The position numbers and the translations under genes are program-made. This document shows, in pieces, positions 1-5,776 of a DNA stretch of 7,486 nucleotides. Positions within the stretch are counted from its first letter, which is position 1. Every line of letters begins with the position of its first letter. Source of the stretch: Gammaproteobacteria bacterium (lineage in GTDB: Bacteria > Pseudomonadota > Gammaproteobacteria > DSM-26407). Below the pieces are notes generated by a model, which was not told the origin of the DNA, did no database searches, and was given only the letters and a program-made list of their open reading frames with translations. The stretch spans positions 1 to 7,486 of the forward strand of contig JAQVKR010000124.1 of the NCBI GenBank assembly GCA_028694565.1, written 5' to 3'.

Positions 1-28
1 CCAGGCCAATCATCGTAGGCTGTTTCAT
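1..28 (-). CDS. Start of an unidentified gene, cut by the left edge
   Basis: Only nine codons are visible, reading MKQPTMIGL, and the frame is open to the edge. The start is supported by a purine-rich GAGGGGGAG stretch just upstream of the ATG, a good Shine-Dalgarno match. The short basic-then-hydrophobic beginning would fit a signal peptide, but nine residues cannot show it. In some related gammaproteobacteria a secreted PpiC/SurA-type peptidyl-prolyl isomerase gene follows yciB-yciI-bolA; that is only a contextual guess here. It lies on the same strand as the bolA-like gene, 278 bases downstream of it, so it may have its own promoter. Confidence 0.45.
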
Positions 29-119
29 GGTCTCCCCCTCTTCTTAATTCGATGGTTGCTAACACCTCCATCCTGGCGCACATGACGCCGAGGCGGGAAG
101 AGGGAGGAGACCATCTCAT

Positions 120-134
120 CGCCAAGAACGCCAA
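120..134 (-). repeat. Two-unit 9-nt-phased TTGGCG motif
   Basis: On the minus strand TTGGCG occurs twice exactly 9 nt apart (134-129 and 125-120), reading CTTGGCGTT then CTTGGCGAT. It belongs with the similar phased clusters in the other two long gaps of this window. It has no coding context and does not form a hairpin. Its function is unknown. Confidence 0.55.
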
Positions 135-247
135 GGTTGAAATGATCGAGACCATTATGAATGGAGCAGCGAGCCTCGCTTCGTGTGGGAGGGCCGCTGT
201 GGCATAAGGCCGTCAATCCCCGCTATTCCCGGGGTTCTTTGTGTCTC

Positions 248-273
248 GGCGAGAGATTTGCGCAATGCCGGGG
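248..273 (+). repeat. Degenerate dispersed repeat, copy 1
   Basis: This stretch aligns with 2623-2649 at about 22 of 27 positions with one single-base gap. The shared core is GGCG-R-GAGATTTG followed by Y-G-M-AATG and a CGGGG end. Both copies lie in noncoding DNA and read in the same direction. The similarity fades quickly outside the core, so the unit is short. Confidence 0.5.
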
Positions 274-283
274 CCGGGGGCAT

Positions 284-302
284 GTCACCGGCAACCGGCG
301 AC
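284..302 (-). terminator. Hairpin just after the bolA-like stop codon
   Basis: GTCACCGG, CAA, then CCGGCGAC (plus strand) gives an 8-bp stem with one G-U pair in the minus-strand RNA and a 3-nt loop, starting four bases after the bolA-like TGA. No U tract follows, so it is not a classical intrinsic terminator. It could protect the 3' end of the yciB-yciI-bolA message or assist Rho-dependent ending. Confidence 0.35.
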
Positions 303-306
303 CGGA

Positions 307-591
307 TCAGTCCCCTTCCACCTCTTCCGGTGTCCGGGCGTTGATGCCGAGGGCGTGGATTTCCGCTTGCATGGCGTCGCCCAGGGCGGCGTAGACCATC
401 TGGTGGCGGGCCAGCAGGCGCTTGCCCGCGAAGGCCTCGGAGACCACGGTGACCTGGTAGTGGCCGCCACCCTGGACATTGCCGCGGTGGCCGGCGTGCC
501 TGTGGCTTTCGTCGACGATCTCCAGCCGCAGCGGATTGAGGGCCTCGGTGAGGCGCTGGCGGATGAACGCGACGCGGCGGTCCTCGCTCAT
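307..591 (-). CDS. BolA family protein (short, BolA1-like)
   Basis: This is a 94-residue protein of the BolA/IbaG family. These small cytoplasmic proteins partner with monothiol glutaredoxins in handling [2Fe-2S] clusters; classical BolA also influences cell shape and stress responses. Visible family features are [13 protein letters not shown] at about 23-35, [13 protein letters not shown] at about 42-54, the RHQMVYAAL helix at 62-70 and the conserved C-terminal His79 in EIHALGI, a likely cluster ligand. It is shorter than E. coli BolA (about 105 residues) and lacks its C-terminal extension. The ATG overlaps the yciI stop as ATGA, so translation is probably coupled. There is no strong Shine-Dalgarno of its own. 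Whether it is the true bolA orthologue or a paralogue cannot be settled here, so no symbol is given. Confidence 0.93.
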   Translation of the reverse strand: MSEDRRVAFIRQRLTEALNPLRLEIVDESHRHAGHRGNVQGGGHYQVTVVSEAFAGKRLLARHQMVYAALGDAMQAEIHALGINARTPEEVEGD

Positions 592-890
592 GCGGGGAGA
601 ACCTTGCGGAACGGCTTGACCGTCACCCGGGCGTAGACGCCCGTCTCGAGGTAGGGATCGGTGTCGGCCCAGGTCCGGGCCTCCTCCAGGGACGGGAATT
701 CGGCGATGACGAGGCTGCCGGTAAAGCCGGCCGGCCCCGGGTCCTCCGCATCGATGGCGGGGTGGGGTCCGGCCAGCAGCAGGCGGCCGTCATCCTGCAG
801 TGCCCTGAGCCGCTCCAGGTGGGCCGGCCGGGCGGCCAGACGTTGTTCCAGCGTGCCGGGGGCGTCCTCGCCCAGGATGGCGTAGTACAT
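588..890 (-). CDS. yciI: YciI-like protein
   Basis: A 100-residue protein matching E. coli YciI along its whole length and in size. Its fold is a ferredoxin-like alpha+beta dimer, and its cellular role is not established; distant relatives in other pathways act as dehalogenases or lactone-handling enzymes. Recognisable blocks are [18 protein letters not shown] at about 21-38 with the conserved His, [13 protein letters not shown] around 40-52, [11 protein letters not shown] around 55-65, and the end [20 protein letters not shown] sequence lies 11 nt before the ATG, inside the end of yciB. The gene starts four bases past the yciB stop and overlaps bolA, so the three are very likely one operon. 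Confidence 0.95.
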   Translation of the reverse strand: MYYAILGEDAPGTLEQRLAARPAHLERLRALQDDGRLLLAGPHPAIDAEDPGPAGFTGSLVIAEFPSLEEARTWADTDPYLETGVYARVTVKPFRKVLPA

Positions 891-894
891 GGTC

Positions 895-1452
895 TCAGGC
901 GCCTCCCGCCGGGGTGTTCTCGGATCCCTCCGGAATGTACCGGGCGAGATAGAACGCCTGGATGAGCACGAACGCCACGGTCAGGCCCATCATGCCGAAC
1001 AGCTTGAAGTTGACCCAGGTCTCGGTGTCGAAGCGGTAGACCACGAACAGGTTGGCGAATCCGAGCAGGGTGAAGAAGGCCACCCAGCTCAGGTTGAGCC
1101 GGGTCCAGACGGACTCGGGCAGCTCGACCTTGCTCTCCATAAACCGGCGCACCAGCGGCTTTCCGCCCACGAACTGGCTGCCGAGGAAGACCAGGGCGAA
1201 CAGCCAGTTCACCACGCTGGGCTTCCACTTGATGAACATCTCGTCCTGCAGCAGGAGGGTGGCGCCGCCGAGCACCACGATCAGCCCCAGGGTGATGAGG
1301 TGCATCGCCTCCACCCGGCGCCGGCGCAGCCAGACCCAGGCCACCTGGGCTATCGAGGCGGCGATGGCCACGCCGGTGGCCACGTAGATGCCCGCCAGCT
1401 TGAACGCGGCGAAGAAGAGGATGACGGGAAACAGATCGAATAGTAGTTGCAT
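895..1452 (-). CDS. yciB: Inner-membrane protein YciB (intracellular septation protein A family)
   Basis: A 185-residue multi-span membrane protein that lines up with E. coli YciB (about 179 residues) from start to end. The family is linked to cell division and envelope integrity; the biochemical function is unknown. Hydrophobic segments lie near residues 3-17, 22-42, 50-68, 80-96, 118-137 and 148-172. Conserved pieces include [17 protein letters not shown] near the start, the [16 protein letters not shown] block at about 70-85 and the TWVNFKLFG block near 145-153. The frame is open further upstream, but the ATG at 1452 matches the family start MxxxxDxxP and is preferred over more distant starts. 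No Shine-Dalgarno sequence precedes it; a TATCTT box ends 6 nt upstream, so translation may be leaderless. Confidence 0.95.
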   Translation of the reverse strand: MQLLFDLFPVILFFAAFKLAGIYVATGVAIAASIAQVAWVWLRRRRVEAMHLITLGLIVVLGGATLLLQDEMFIKWKPSVVNWLFALVFLGSQFVGGKPLVRRFMESKVELPESVWTRLNLSWVAFFTLLGFANLFVVYRFDTETWVNFKLFGMMGLTVAFVLIQAFYLARYIPEGSENTPAGGA

Positions 1453-1458
1453 CGCACC

Positions 1459-1488
1459 AAGATACCCGGCGCGCCTGTCGGGGCGCAA
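1459..1488 (-). promoter_or_regulatory. Possible yciB promoter
   Basis: On the minus strand TTGCGC (1488-1483) and TATCTT (1464-1459) are 18 nt apart. The -10 matches consensus at 4 of 6 positions and the -35 at 3 of 6. Transcription would begin at or next to the yciB ATG, giving a leaderless message. The call is weak on sequence alone. Confidence 0.35.
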
Positions 1489-1568
1489 GGCTCCGCTGAG
1501 TGGTTGAAGGATGAGCTCCCGGACATCAGCGTATGACCACGCCTGCCGAACTCCGTTCCCCGGCCATG

Positions 1569-1574
1569 TATACT
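1569..1574 (+). promoter_or_regulatory. Probable -10 box of the PHP gene
   Basis: TATACT matches the sigma-70 -10 consensus at 5 of 6 positions and ends 9 nt before the preferred ATG at 1584. No good -35 is visible at 16-18 nt spacing. A start about 7 nt downstream would leave a leader of only a few bases. Confidence 0.5.
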
Positions 1575-1583
1575 GTCCGCCCG

Positions 1584-2444
1584 ATGGCAAGCTTCGATCT
1601 CCATACCCATACCACGGCATCCGATGGCCTGCTGAGCCCGTCCGAGCTGACGGCCAGGGCCCATGAGGCCGGCGTCACGGTTCTGGCGGTGACCGATCAC
1701 GACTGCGTGGACGGGGTGGACGAGGCCCGCTCGGCCGCCCGCGGCACCGGGCTGCAGGTGGTGCCGGGAGTCGAGATCTCGGTCACCTGGAAAAAGGGGC
1801 TGGTACACGTGGTCGGGCTGCGGGTGGATCCCGACCATCCCGGGCTGCGGGCGGGGCTGGCCCGGCTGCAGGGCCAGCGCCTGGCGCGGGCCGAGGAGAT
1901 GGACCGCCGCCTGGGCCGCTGCGGCATCGTGGGGGCGCTGGCCGGTGCGCGCGCCCATGCGGGCTCCGGCCAGATTGGACGGGCCCACTTCGCCCGTCAC
2001 CTGGTGGCCGCCGGTCACGCCACGGACATGCAGCATGCCTTCGTCCGCTATCTCCGGCCGGGGCGGCCGGCCTACGTGCCCAGCGAATGGGCGGGCCTGG
2101 AGGAGGCGGTGGCCTGGATCCGGGCCTCCGGGGGCGAGGCGGTGATAGCGCATCCGGCCCGCTACCGGCTCAAGCCGGGCCGGCTGCGGCAGCTGCTGCA
2201 GGACTTTCTCGAGTGTGGCGGCACCGGCCTGGAGGTGGTGAGCGGCGTGCAGTCCGCGGAGGAGACCCGGATCATGGCCGAGCTGGCGCGCCGGTTCGGC
2301 CTCCTCGCCTCGGCGGGCTCCGATTTCCACGCCCCCGGCGCCTGGAGCGGGCTCGGACGCCTGCCCCCCATGCCGCCTGGCTGCCGCCCCATCTGGGCGG
2401 ACTGGGACCTCGACGCCCCCGTCCCGGCGCGTTCCCCGGCCTGA
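1584..2444 (+). CDS. rnm: PHP-domain phosphoesterase, RNase AM (YciV)-like
   Basis: A 286-residue PHP-family metal-dependent phosphoesterase, close in size to E. coli RNase AM/YciV (293), which trims RNA 5' ends and hydrolyses 3',5'-bisnucleotides. The trinuclear metal-site residues are visible: HTH at 7-9, D14, TDHD at 37-40, PGVEIS at 61-66 with E64, H75, IAHP at 188-191, and GSDFH at 245-249 with D247 and H249. The GRAHFARHL block lies at 132-140. An upstream start would add 17 residues, but ATG 1584 gives the family beginning MxxxDLHTHT and sits just after a TATACT box. No Shine-Dalgarno is evident. Divergent from yciB; yciO follows after a long gap, and the rnm-yciO association is also found in E. 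coli. Exact substrate in this organism is inferred. Confidence 0.92.
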   Translation: MASFDLHTHTTASDGLLSPSELTARAHEAGVTVLAVTDHDCVDGVDEARSAARGTGLQVVPGVEISVTWKKGLVHVVGLRVDPDHPGLRAGLARLQGQRLARAEEMDRRLGRCGIVGALAGARAHAGSGQIGRAHFARHLVAAGHATDMQHAFVRYLRPGRPAYVPSEWAGLEEAVAWIRASGGEAVIAHPARYRLKPGRLRQLLQDFLECGGTGLEVVSGVQSAEETRIMAELARRFGLLASAGSDFHAPGAWSGLGRLPPMPPGCRPIWADWDLDAPVPARSPA

Positions 2445-2471
2445 GGGCGGCGCCCGCCATGAACCCGCAGG

Positions 2472-2489
2472 AAAGGCGACAAAGACGCC
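2472..2489 (-). repeat. Two-unit 9-nt-phased CTTT motif
   Basis: The plus strand reads AAAGGCGAC then AAAGACGCC, a clean 9-nt period; the minus strand reads GGCGTCTTT then GTCGCCTTT. It lies 27 bases after the PHP stop codon. I group it with the other phased clusters because of its period and location. Confidence 0.4.
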
Positions 2490-2622
2490 GGCCCGGATTT
2501 TTCTCGTCAAGGCTCAAAATGCCGGGATCTTGTCGATGGGGCATCGGGCATCGTCGCCTGCGATGGCCGCTGCGGTATTTAGGCGGGTCGATGCGTTGGT
2601 CGCCTGGCGCCCGCAGCGTCAT

Positions 2623-2649
2623 GGCGGGAGATTTGTGAAATGTTCGGGG
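2623..2649 (+). repeat. Degenerate dispersed repeat, copy 2
   Basis: Counterpart of the copy at 248-273, in the same orientation. The longest unbroken shared block is GAGATTTG; the ends GGCG and CGGGG are also shared. It lies mid-gap with no gene nearby, about 330 bases before yciO. Confidence 0.5.
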
Positions 2650-2718
2650 CTGACCGCGGGTTGCGCGATGTGCGCGGATTTTCTCCGTGGCGAAGGGGGC
2701 GTCCGCCGACAAGCCCGC

Positions 2719-2741
2719 GAGCGGCCTTCGGGTCGCCGCTC
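2719..2741 (+). other. GC-rich hairpin in noncoding DNA
   Basis: GAGCGGC (2719-2725) and GCCGCTC (2735-2741) pair perfectly around a 9-base loop that contains a C-TTCG-G, a sequence that forms a stable tetraloop in RNA. No T tract follows. It could be a structured part of an untranslated RNA or chance in GC-rich DNA. Confidence 0.3.
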
Positions 2742-2804
2742 CGGGTGGCCGCGGGCCCGTTCATCGCGTGGTCAGGCCCCGGGGACCGCAAGGCCCGGGC
2801 GGAA

Positions 2805-2829
2805 TCTGCGTAACTCTGCGCCATCTGCG
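2805..2829 (+). repeat. Three-unit TCTGCG cluster
   Basis: TCTGCG occurs at 2805, 2815 and 2824, so the spacing is 10 then 9. It ends in GGATAAA and lies 147 bases before the yciO start. The same 10-then-9 layout recurs in degenerate form at 5729-5753. Confidence 0.65.
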
Positions 2830-2924
2830 GATAAAGGCTTTCTCTGCCTGTCCTTGCCGTGAACGGATGGCCCCGGGAGACTGCGGCAGGTCAGGCCGGG
2901 ACAGACGCGCGGCGGGCTTTGGGT

Positions 2925-2930
2925 TAGAAT
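2925..2930 (+). promoter_or_regulatory. Probable -10 box of yciO
   Basis: TAGAAT matches the -10 consensus at 5 of 6 positions and ends 46 nt before the yciO ATG. I see no convincing -35 at standard spacing. A message from here would have a leader of about 40 nt containing AGGAG at 2943-2947, which is too far (29 nt) from the ATG to serve as a normal ribosome binding site. Confidence 0.4.
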
Positions 2931-2976
2931 TCACCCCTTTCCAGGAGCCGAAGCCGGCCGCCGCGCCGAATCCGTC

Positions 2977-3603
2977 ATGAGCCAGTATTTCCAGATCCAC
3001 CCGGTGACTCCCCAGGCGCGCCTGATCAACCAGGCGGTCGCCATCGTCAACAACGGCGGCGTGATTGCCTATCCCACCGATTCCAGCTACGCCCTCGGCT
3101 GCCGCATCGGCGACAAGGGGGCCATGGAGAAGATGCGCCGCATCCGCCAGGTGGACAAGGAACACAATTTCACCCTGGTCTGCCGCGACCTCTCGGAGCT
3201 GGCCCTCTATGCCCGGGTCGACAACACGGCCTTTCGCCTGCTCAAGGCTTTCACGCCCGGTCCCTACACCTTCATCCTGCGCGCCACCGGCGAAGTGCCG
3301 CGCCGGCTGCAGCACCCCAAGCGCAAGACCATCGGCCTGCGGGTGCCGGACAACGCCATCGTCCGCGCCCTGCTCGAGGTGCTGGGCGAGCCCATCATGA
3401 GCTCCACCCTGATCCTGCCCGGATCCGATCGGCCGCAGACCGAGCCTGAGGAGATACGGGCGCGCATCGGTCACCAGCTCGATCTCGTCATCGACGGCGG
3501 GCCCTGTGACATGGAGCCCACCACCGTGGTGGACCTCACCGAGGATGTCCCCCAGGTGACGCGGATCGGGCGCGGCGATCCCGCGCCGTTCACAGTCCAA
3601 TGA
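2977..3603 (+). CDS. yciO: YciO, YrdC/Sua5-superfamily protein
   Basis: A 208-residue protein matching E. coli YciO in length and sequence throughout. The superfamily fold binds ATP, threonine and bicarbonate to make threonylcarbamoyl-AMP for tRNA t6A; YciO is a paralogue of TsaC that does not simply replace it, and its own role is uncertain. Visible blocks are the start MSQYFQIHP, GGVIAYPTDSSYALGC at about 28-43, the basic KRKTIGLRVP at about 112-121, and MSSTLILPGSDR in place of the S-T-S-A-N-x-S-G block of TsaC/Sua5, which marks the YciO branch. The ATG matches the E. coli start; no Shine-Dalgarno is at normal spacing. The stop lies 51 bases before the next gene. Confidence 0.95.
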   Translation: MSQYFQIHPVTPQARLINQAVAIVNNGGVIAYPTDSSYALGCRIGDKGAMEKMRRIRQVDKEHNFTLVCRDLSELALYARVDNTAFRLLKAFTPGPYTFILRATGEVPRRLQHPKRKTIGLRVPDNAIVRALLEVLGEPIMSSTLILPGSDRPQTEPEEIRARIGHQLDLVIDGGPCDMEPTTVVDLTEDVPQVTRIGRGDPAPFTVQ

Positions 3604-3642
3604 GCCGTCCGCAGCCGCCCCGGCCGGTATCCGCACTGCGGT

Positions 3643-3648
3643 TATAAT
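3643..3648 (+). promoter_or_regulatory. Perfect -10 box 6 nt before the M50 protease start
   Basis: TATAAT, a perfect sigma-70 -10 sequence in otherwise GC-rich DNA, is followed by TTCCCG and then the ATG at 3655. With normal spacing transcription would start at the ATG itself. No recognisable -35 lies 16-18 nt upstream and no Shine-Dalgarno precedes the gene. Confidence 0.55.
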
Positions 3649-3654
3649 TTCCCG

Positions 3655-4353
3655 ATGCCAGATTTCAACTCGGTTCAACTGTTCGCGGTGTGGGTGGTGC
3701 CCGTGCTCTTCGCCATCACGCTGCACGAGGTGGCGCACGGCTGGATGGCCCGGCGGCTGGGCGATCCCACCGCCGAGATGCTGGGCCGGCTGACGCTCAA
3801 TCCGCTGAAGCACATCGACCCGGTGGGCACCATCCTGGTGCCGGGCATACTCCTGCTGATGGGCAGCGGCGTCCTGTTCGGCTGGGCCAAGCCCGTCCCC
3901 GTCACGGTGGAGAACCTGCGCAACCCGCGCCGCGACATGGCCTGGGTCGCGGCGGCAGGCCCCCTGGCGAACCTGATCATGGCGGTGCTGTGGGCGTTCA
4001 TCATCCACGTGGGGCTGTGGACCGTCGAAGTGTCGCCGGGGGTGGCCCGCCCGCTGGTGTTCATGGGGGTGGCGGGCGTGTTCATCAATACCATCCTGAT
4101 GGTGCTGAACCTGGTGCCGATTCCGCCGCTGGACGGCGGGCGCGTGGCCATGAGCCTGCTGCCGGGCCCCTGGGCCTGGAGGCTGTCCCGGCTCGAACCC
4201 TACGGCATCCTCATCATCCTCCTGCTGCTGGTGTCGGGTGTGCTCGGCAGGCTGATATGGCCCGTCATCTCGACACTGCAGGCGGGGCTCGGGGTCGTTT
4301 CCGGCCTGGCCTCGGGGGATTTCTTCCGCCTCCTGTCCGCCCTTTTCAACTGA
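3655..4353 (+). CDS. M50-family site-2-type membrane metalloprotease
   Basis: A 232-residue integral membrane zinc protease of the M50/S2P superfamily, which cleaves substrates within or next to the membrane. The zinc motif HEVAHG starts at residue 24 inside the first hydrophobic segment; the third ligand is D160 in NLVPIPPLDGGR (152-163). Hydrophobic segments lie near 7-27, 56-77, 96-120, 133-151 and 182-203. There is no PDZ domain, unlike RseP (about 450 residues), so this is the compact form widely found beside yciO, trpS and scpA in gammaproteobacteria. Its substrate is unknown. The start fits the family (MPxFNxVQ followed by VLFAITLHE). trpS begins 16 bases after its stop, so the two are probably cotranscribed. 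Confidence 0.93.
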   Translation: MPDFNSVQLFAVWVVPVLFAITLHEVAHGWMARRLGDPTAEMLGRLTLNPLKHIDPVGTILVPGILLLMGSGVLFGWAKPVPVTVENLRNPRRDMAWVAAAGPLANLIMAVLWAFIIHVGLWTVEVSPGVARPLVFMGVAGVFINTILMVLNLVPIPPLDGGRVAMSLLPGPWAWRLSRLEPYGILIILLLLVSGVLGRLIWPVISTLQAGLGVVSGLASGDFFRLLSALFN

Positions 4354-4369
4354 ATCCGGAGATCCTGGC

Positions 4370-5599
4370 TTGGAAACCGTCGTGACCAACGTACCCACCC
4401 AGCACCAGCGCGTGCTCTCGGGCATGCGCCCCACCGGACGGCTGCACCTCGGCCACTACCATGGCGTGCTCAAGAACTGGGTAAAGCTCCAGCACGAGTT
4501 CGACTGCTTCCTCTTCGTGGCCGACTGGCACGCGCTGACCACCCACTACGAGGAGCCGGAGGTCATCGAGAGGAACGTCTGGGACATGGTCATCGACTGG
4601 CTGGCGGCGGGCATCAATCCCGGCTCGGCCAGGATCTTCATCCAGTCCCGGGTGCCCGAGCACGCGGAGCTGCATCTGCTGCTCTCCATGATCACGCCCC
4701 TGGGCTGGCTGGAACGGGTCCCCACCTACAAGGACCAGCAGGAGAAGCTCAAGGATCGGGATCTGGCCACCTACGGCTTTCTCGGCTACCCGGTGCTCAT
4801 GAGCTCCGACATCCTCATGTACAAGGCCGGCCTGGTGCCGGTGGGCGAGGATCAGATCTCCCATCTCGAGGTGACCCGCGAGCTGGCCCGCCGCTTCAAC
4901 CATCTCTACGGCCGCGAGCCCGGCTTCGAGGAGAAGGCCGAGGCGGCCAGCGCCAAGATGGGCAAGAAGAACGCGAAGCTCTATCGCGAGCTGCGCCGGC
5001 GCTACCAGGAACAGGGCGACCAGGAGGCGCTGGAGCGCGCCCACGCCCTGCTGGAGAGCCAGCAGAACATCACCCTGGGCGATCGGGAGCGGCTCTTCGG
5101 CTACCTCGAGGGGGGCGGGCGCATCATCCTGCCCGAGCCCCAGCCGCTGCTCACCAAGGCCTCCAAGATGCCGGGCCTGGACGGGCAGAAGATGTCCAAG
5201 TCCTACGGCAACACCATCGCCCTGCGCGAGGATCCGCAGGCGGTGGAGCGGAAGCTGCGCACCATGCCCACCGACCCGGCGCGGGTGCGGCGCACCGATC
5301 CCGGCGATCCGGACAAGTGCCCGGTGTGGCAGTTCCACGAAATCTACACCGACGACGCAACCCGCGCCTGGGTGCGCGAGGGTTGCACCACCGCCGGCAT
5401 CGGCTGCCTGGACTGCAAGCAGCCGGTCATCGACGCGGTGCTCGCCGAGCAGGCGCCCATCGCCGAGCGGGCCCGCGAGTTCGAGGAGGATCCCAAGCTG
5501 GTCCGCAACCTGGTGGCCGAGGGCTGCGAGGCGGCCCGCGACGTGGCCCGCGGCACCATCGAGGAGGTCCGCGCCGCCATGGGGCTGGCCTACCGTTGA
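4370..5599 (+). CDS. trpS: Tryptophanyl-tRNA synthetase, long form with four-cysteine motif
   Basis: A class I synthetase of 409 residues that charges tRNA-Trp with tryptophan in the cytoplasm. The HIGH-type signature is HLGHY at 26-30 in TGRLHLGHYHG, and KMSKS is at 274-278. The VGEDQISHLEVTRELARRFN block (158-177) is typical of TrpRS. Relative to the compact E. coli enzyme (334) there is a charged helical insertion at about 185-250, as in other long proteobacterial TrpRS. C317, C339, C346 and C349 form C-x21-C-x6-C-x2-C, close to the C-x22-C-x6-C-x2-C [4Fe-4S] motif of Thermotoga TrpRS. The start is TTG: GGAGA at 4358-4362 is 7 nt upstream, while the next candidate, GTG at 4382, is too far from it. 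There is no leader peptide or attenuator upstream. Confidence 0.97.
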   Translation: METVVTNVPTQHQRVLSGMRPTGRLHLGHYHGVLKNWVKLQHEFDCFLFVADWHALTTHYEEPEVIERNVWDMVIDWLAAGINPGSARIFIQSRVPEHAELHLLLSMITPLGWLERVPTYKDQQEKLKDRDLATYGFLGYPVLMSSDILMYKAGLVPVGEDQISHLEVTRELARRFNHLYGREPGFEEKAEAASAKMGKKNAKLYRELRRRYQEQGDQEALERAHALLESQQNITLGDRERLFGYLEGGGRIILPEPQPLLTKASKMPGLDGQKMSKSYGNTIALREDPQAVERKLRTMPTDPARVRRTDPGDPDKCPVWQFHEIYTDDATRAWVREGCTTAGIGCLDCKQPVIDAVLAEQAPIAERAREFEEDPKLVRNLVAEGCEAARDVARGTIEEVRAAMGLAYR

Positions 5600-5648
5600 T
5601 ATAAAAATAGGCGTTAACAGTGTGTTGTGTGGTTTTTTGCAGCTTATT

Positions 5649-5660
5649 CCTTAAGTAAGG
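5649..5660. promoter_or_regulatory. Small dyad, possible protein-binding site
   Basis: CCTTA and TAAGG form a perfect 5-bp inverted repeat around AG in an AT-rich patch. Two bases are too few for an RNA loop, so it would more likely be read as DNA by a dimeric protein, if it is functional at all. It is 182 bases before scpA and does not match the TrpR operator. Confidence 0.25.
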
Positions 5661-5728
5661 TTGCGCTGTGGCCGCAGACCCGTGCCGTGGTTCGGGGAGC
5701 GGGTTTGTCACGCCGCCGCGAACAACGA

Positions 5729-5753
5729 TCAGCGGCGATTCCGTCAATCTGCG
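5729..5753 (+). repeat. Degenerate three-unit TCTGCG-type cluster
   Basis: TCAGCG (5729), TTCCGT (5739) and TCTGCG (5748) repeat the 10-then-9 spacing of the exact cluster at 2805-2829. The last unit is again followed by G. Two of the three units are degenerate, so the call depends on the shared spacing. Confidence 0.45.
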
Positions 5754-5776
5754 GTCGGCGGCAGCGCGCTTGATCT

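Larger units (their letters stand above)
29..306. other. Noncoding gap between bolA-like gene and the left-edge gene
   Basis: No convincing gene is present. The gap holds, from right to left, a hairpin just after the bolA stop (284-302), one copy of a degenerate ~27-bp repeat (248-273), a small dyad CCCCG-7 nt-CGGGG (218-234), and a two-unit 9-nt-phased TTGGCG motif on the minus strand (120-134). The last 20 bases carry the ribosome binding site of the left-edge gene. I did not find a convincing -35/-10 pair for that gene. Confidence 0.6.
2445..2976. other. 532-base noncoding gap between the PHP gene and yciO
   Basis: Open frames cross this gap on both strands, but their translations are Arg/Gly/Pro-rich and show no family pattern, so I call no gene. 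The contents are a two-unit 9-nt-phased AAAG motif (2472-2489), a tandem GGGCATC pair (2539-2552), the second copy of a degenerate dispersed repeat (2623-2649), a 7-bp hairpin (2719-2741), a three-unit TCTGCG cluster (2805-2829) and a -10 box for yciO (2925-2930). No U-tract terminator follows the PHP gene. Confidence 0.6.

Noticed and set aside
25..216. A 63-codon minus-strand open frame whose stop overlaps the ATG of the left-edge gene
   Set aside because: The ATGA overlap is attractive, but the translation has no family pattern or membrane segment, and it runs through the phased TTGGCG motif and other gap sequence. The left-edge gene has its own ribosome binding site.
218..234. CCCCG-7 nt-CGGGG dyad followed by TTCTTT as a terminator
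   Set aside because: The stem is only 5 bp, the T tract is broken, and it would terminate plus-strand transcription where no plus-strand gene is present.
1533..1583. Upstream start (17 extra residues) for the PHP protein
   Set aside because: The added residues are not part of the family, and the region holds a -10-like box that would then be inside the gene.
1350..2510. A 386-codon minus-strand open frame opposite the PHP gene
   Set aside because: The PHP frame has all the metal-site motifs; the antisense translation is low-complexity and matches no family.
2272..2862. Open frames crossing the PHP-yciO gap on both strands, considered as small or decayed genes
   Set aside because: The translations are Arg/Pro/Gly-rich without repeats, membrane segments or homology I can recognise, and parts are simply translated phased clusters.
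2761..4434. A 557-codon minus-strand open frame
   Set aside because: It lies antisense to yciO and the M50 gene, is rich in His, Arg, Gly and Asp as expected for the antisense of GC-rich genes, and has no recognisable domain.
5611..5640. Intrinsic terminator for trpS at the T6 run
   Set aside because: The best hairpin before it is AACA/TGTT, only 4 bp and mostly A-T, and is separated from the T run by six bases.
5600..5700. TrpR operator or T-box-like regulation near trpS
   Set aside because: No GTACTAGTT-like half sites or T-box core are present, and the AT-rich patch lies after trpS, not before it.
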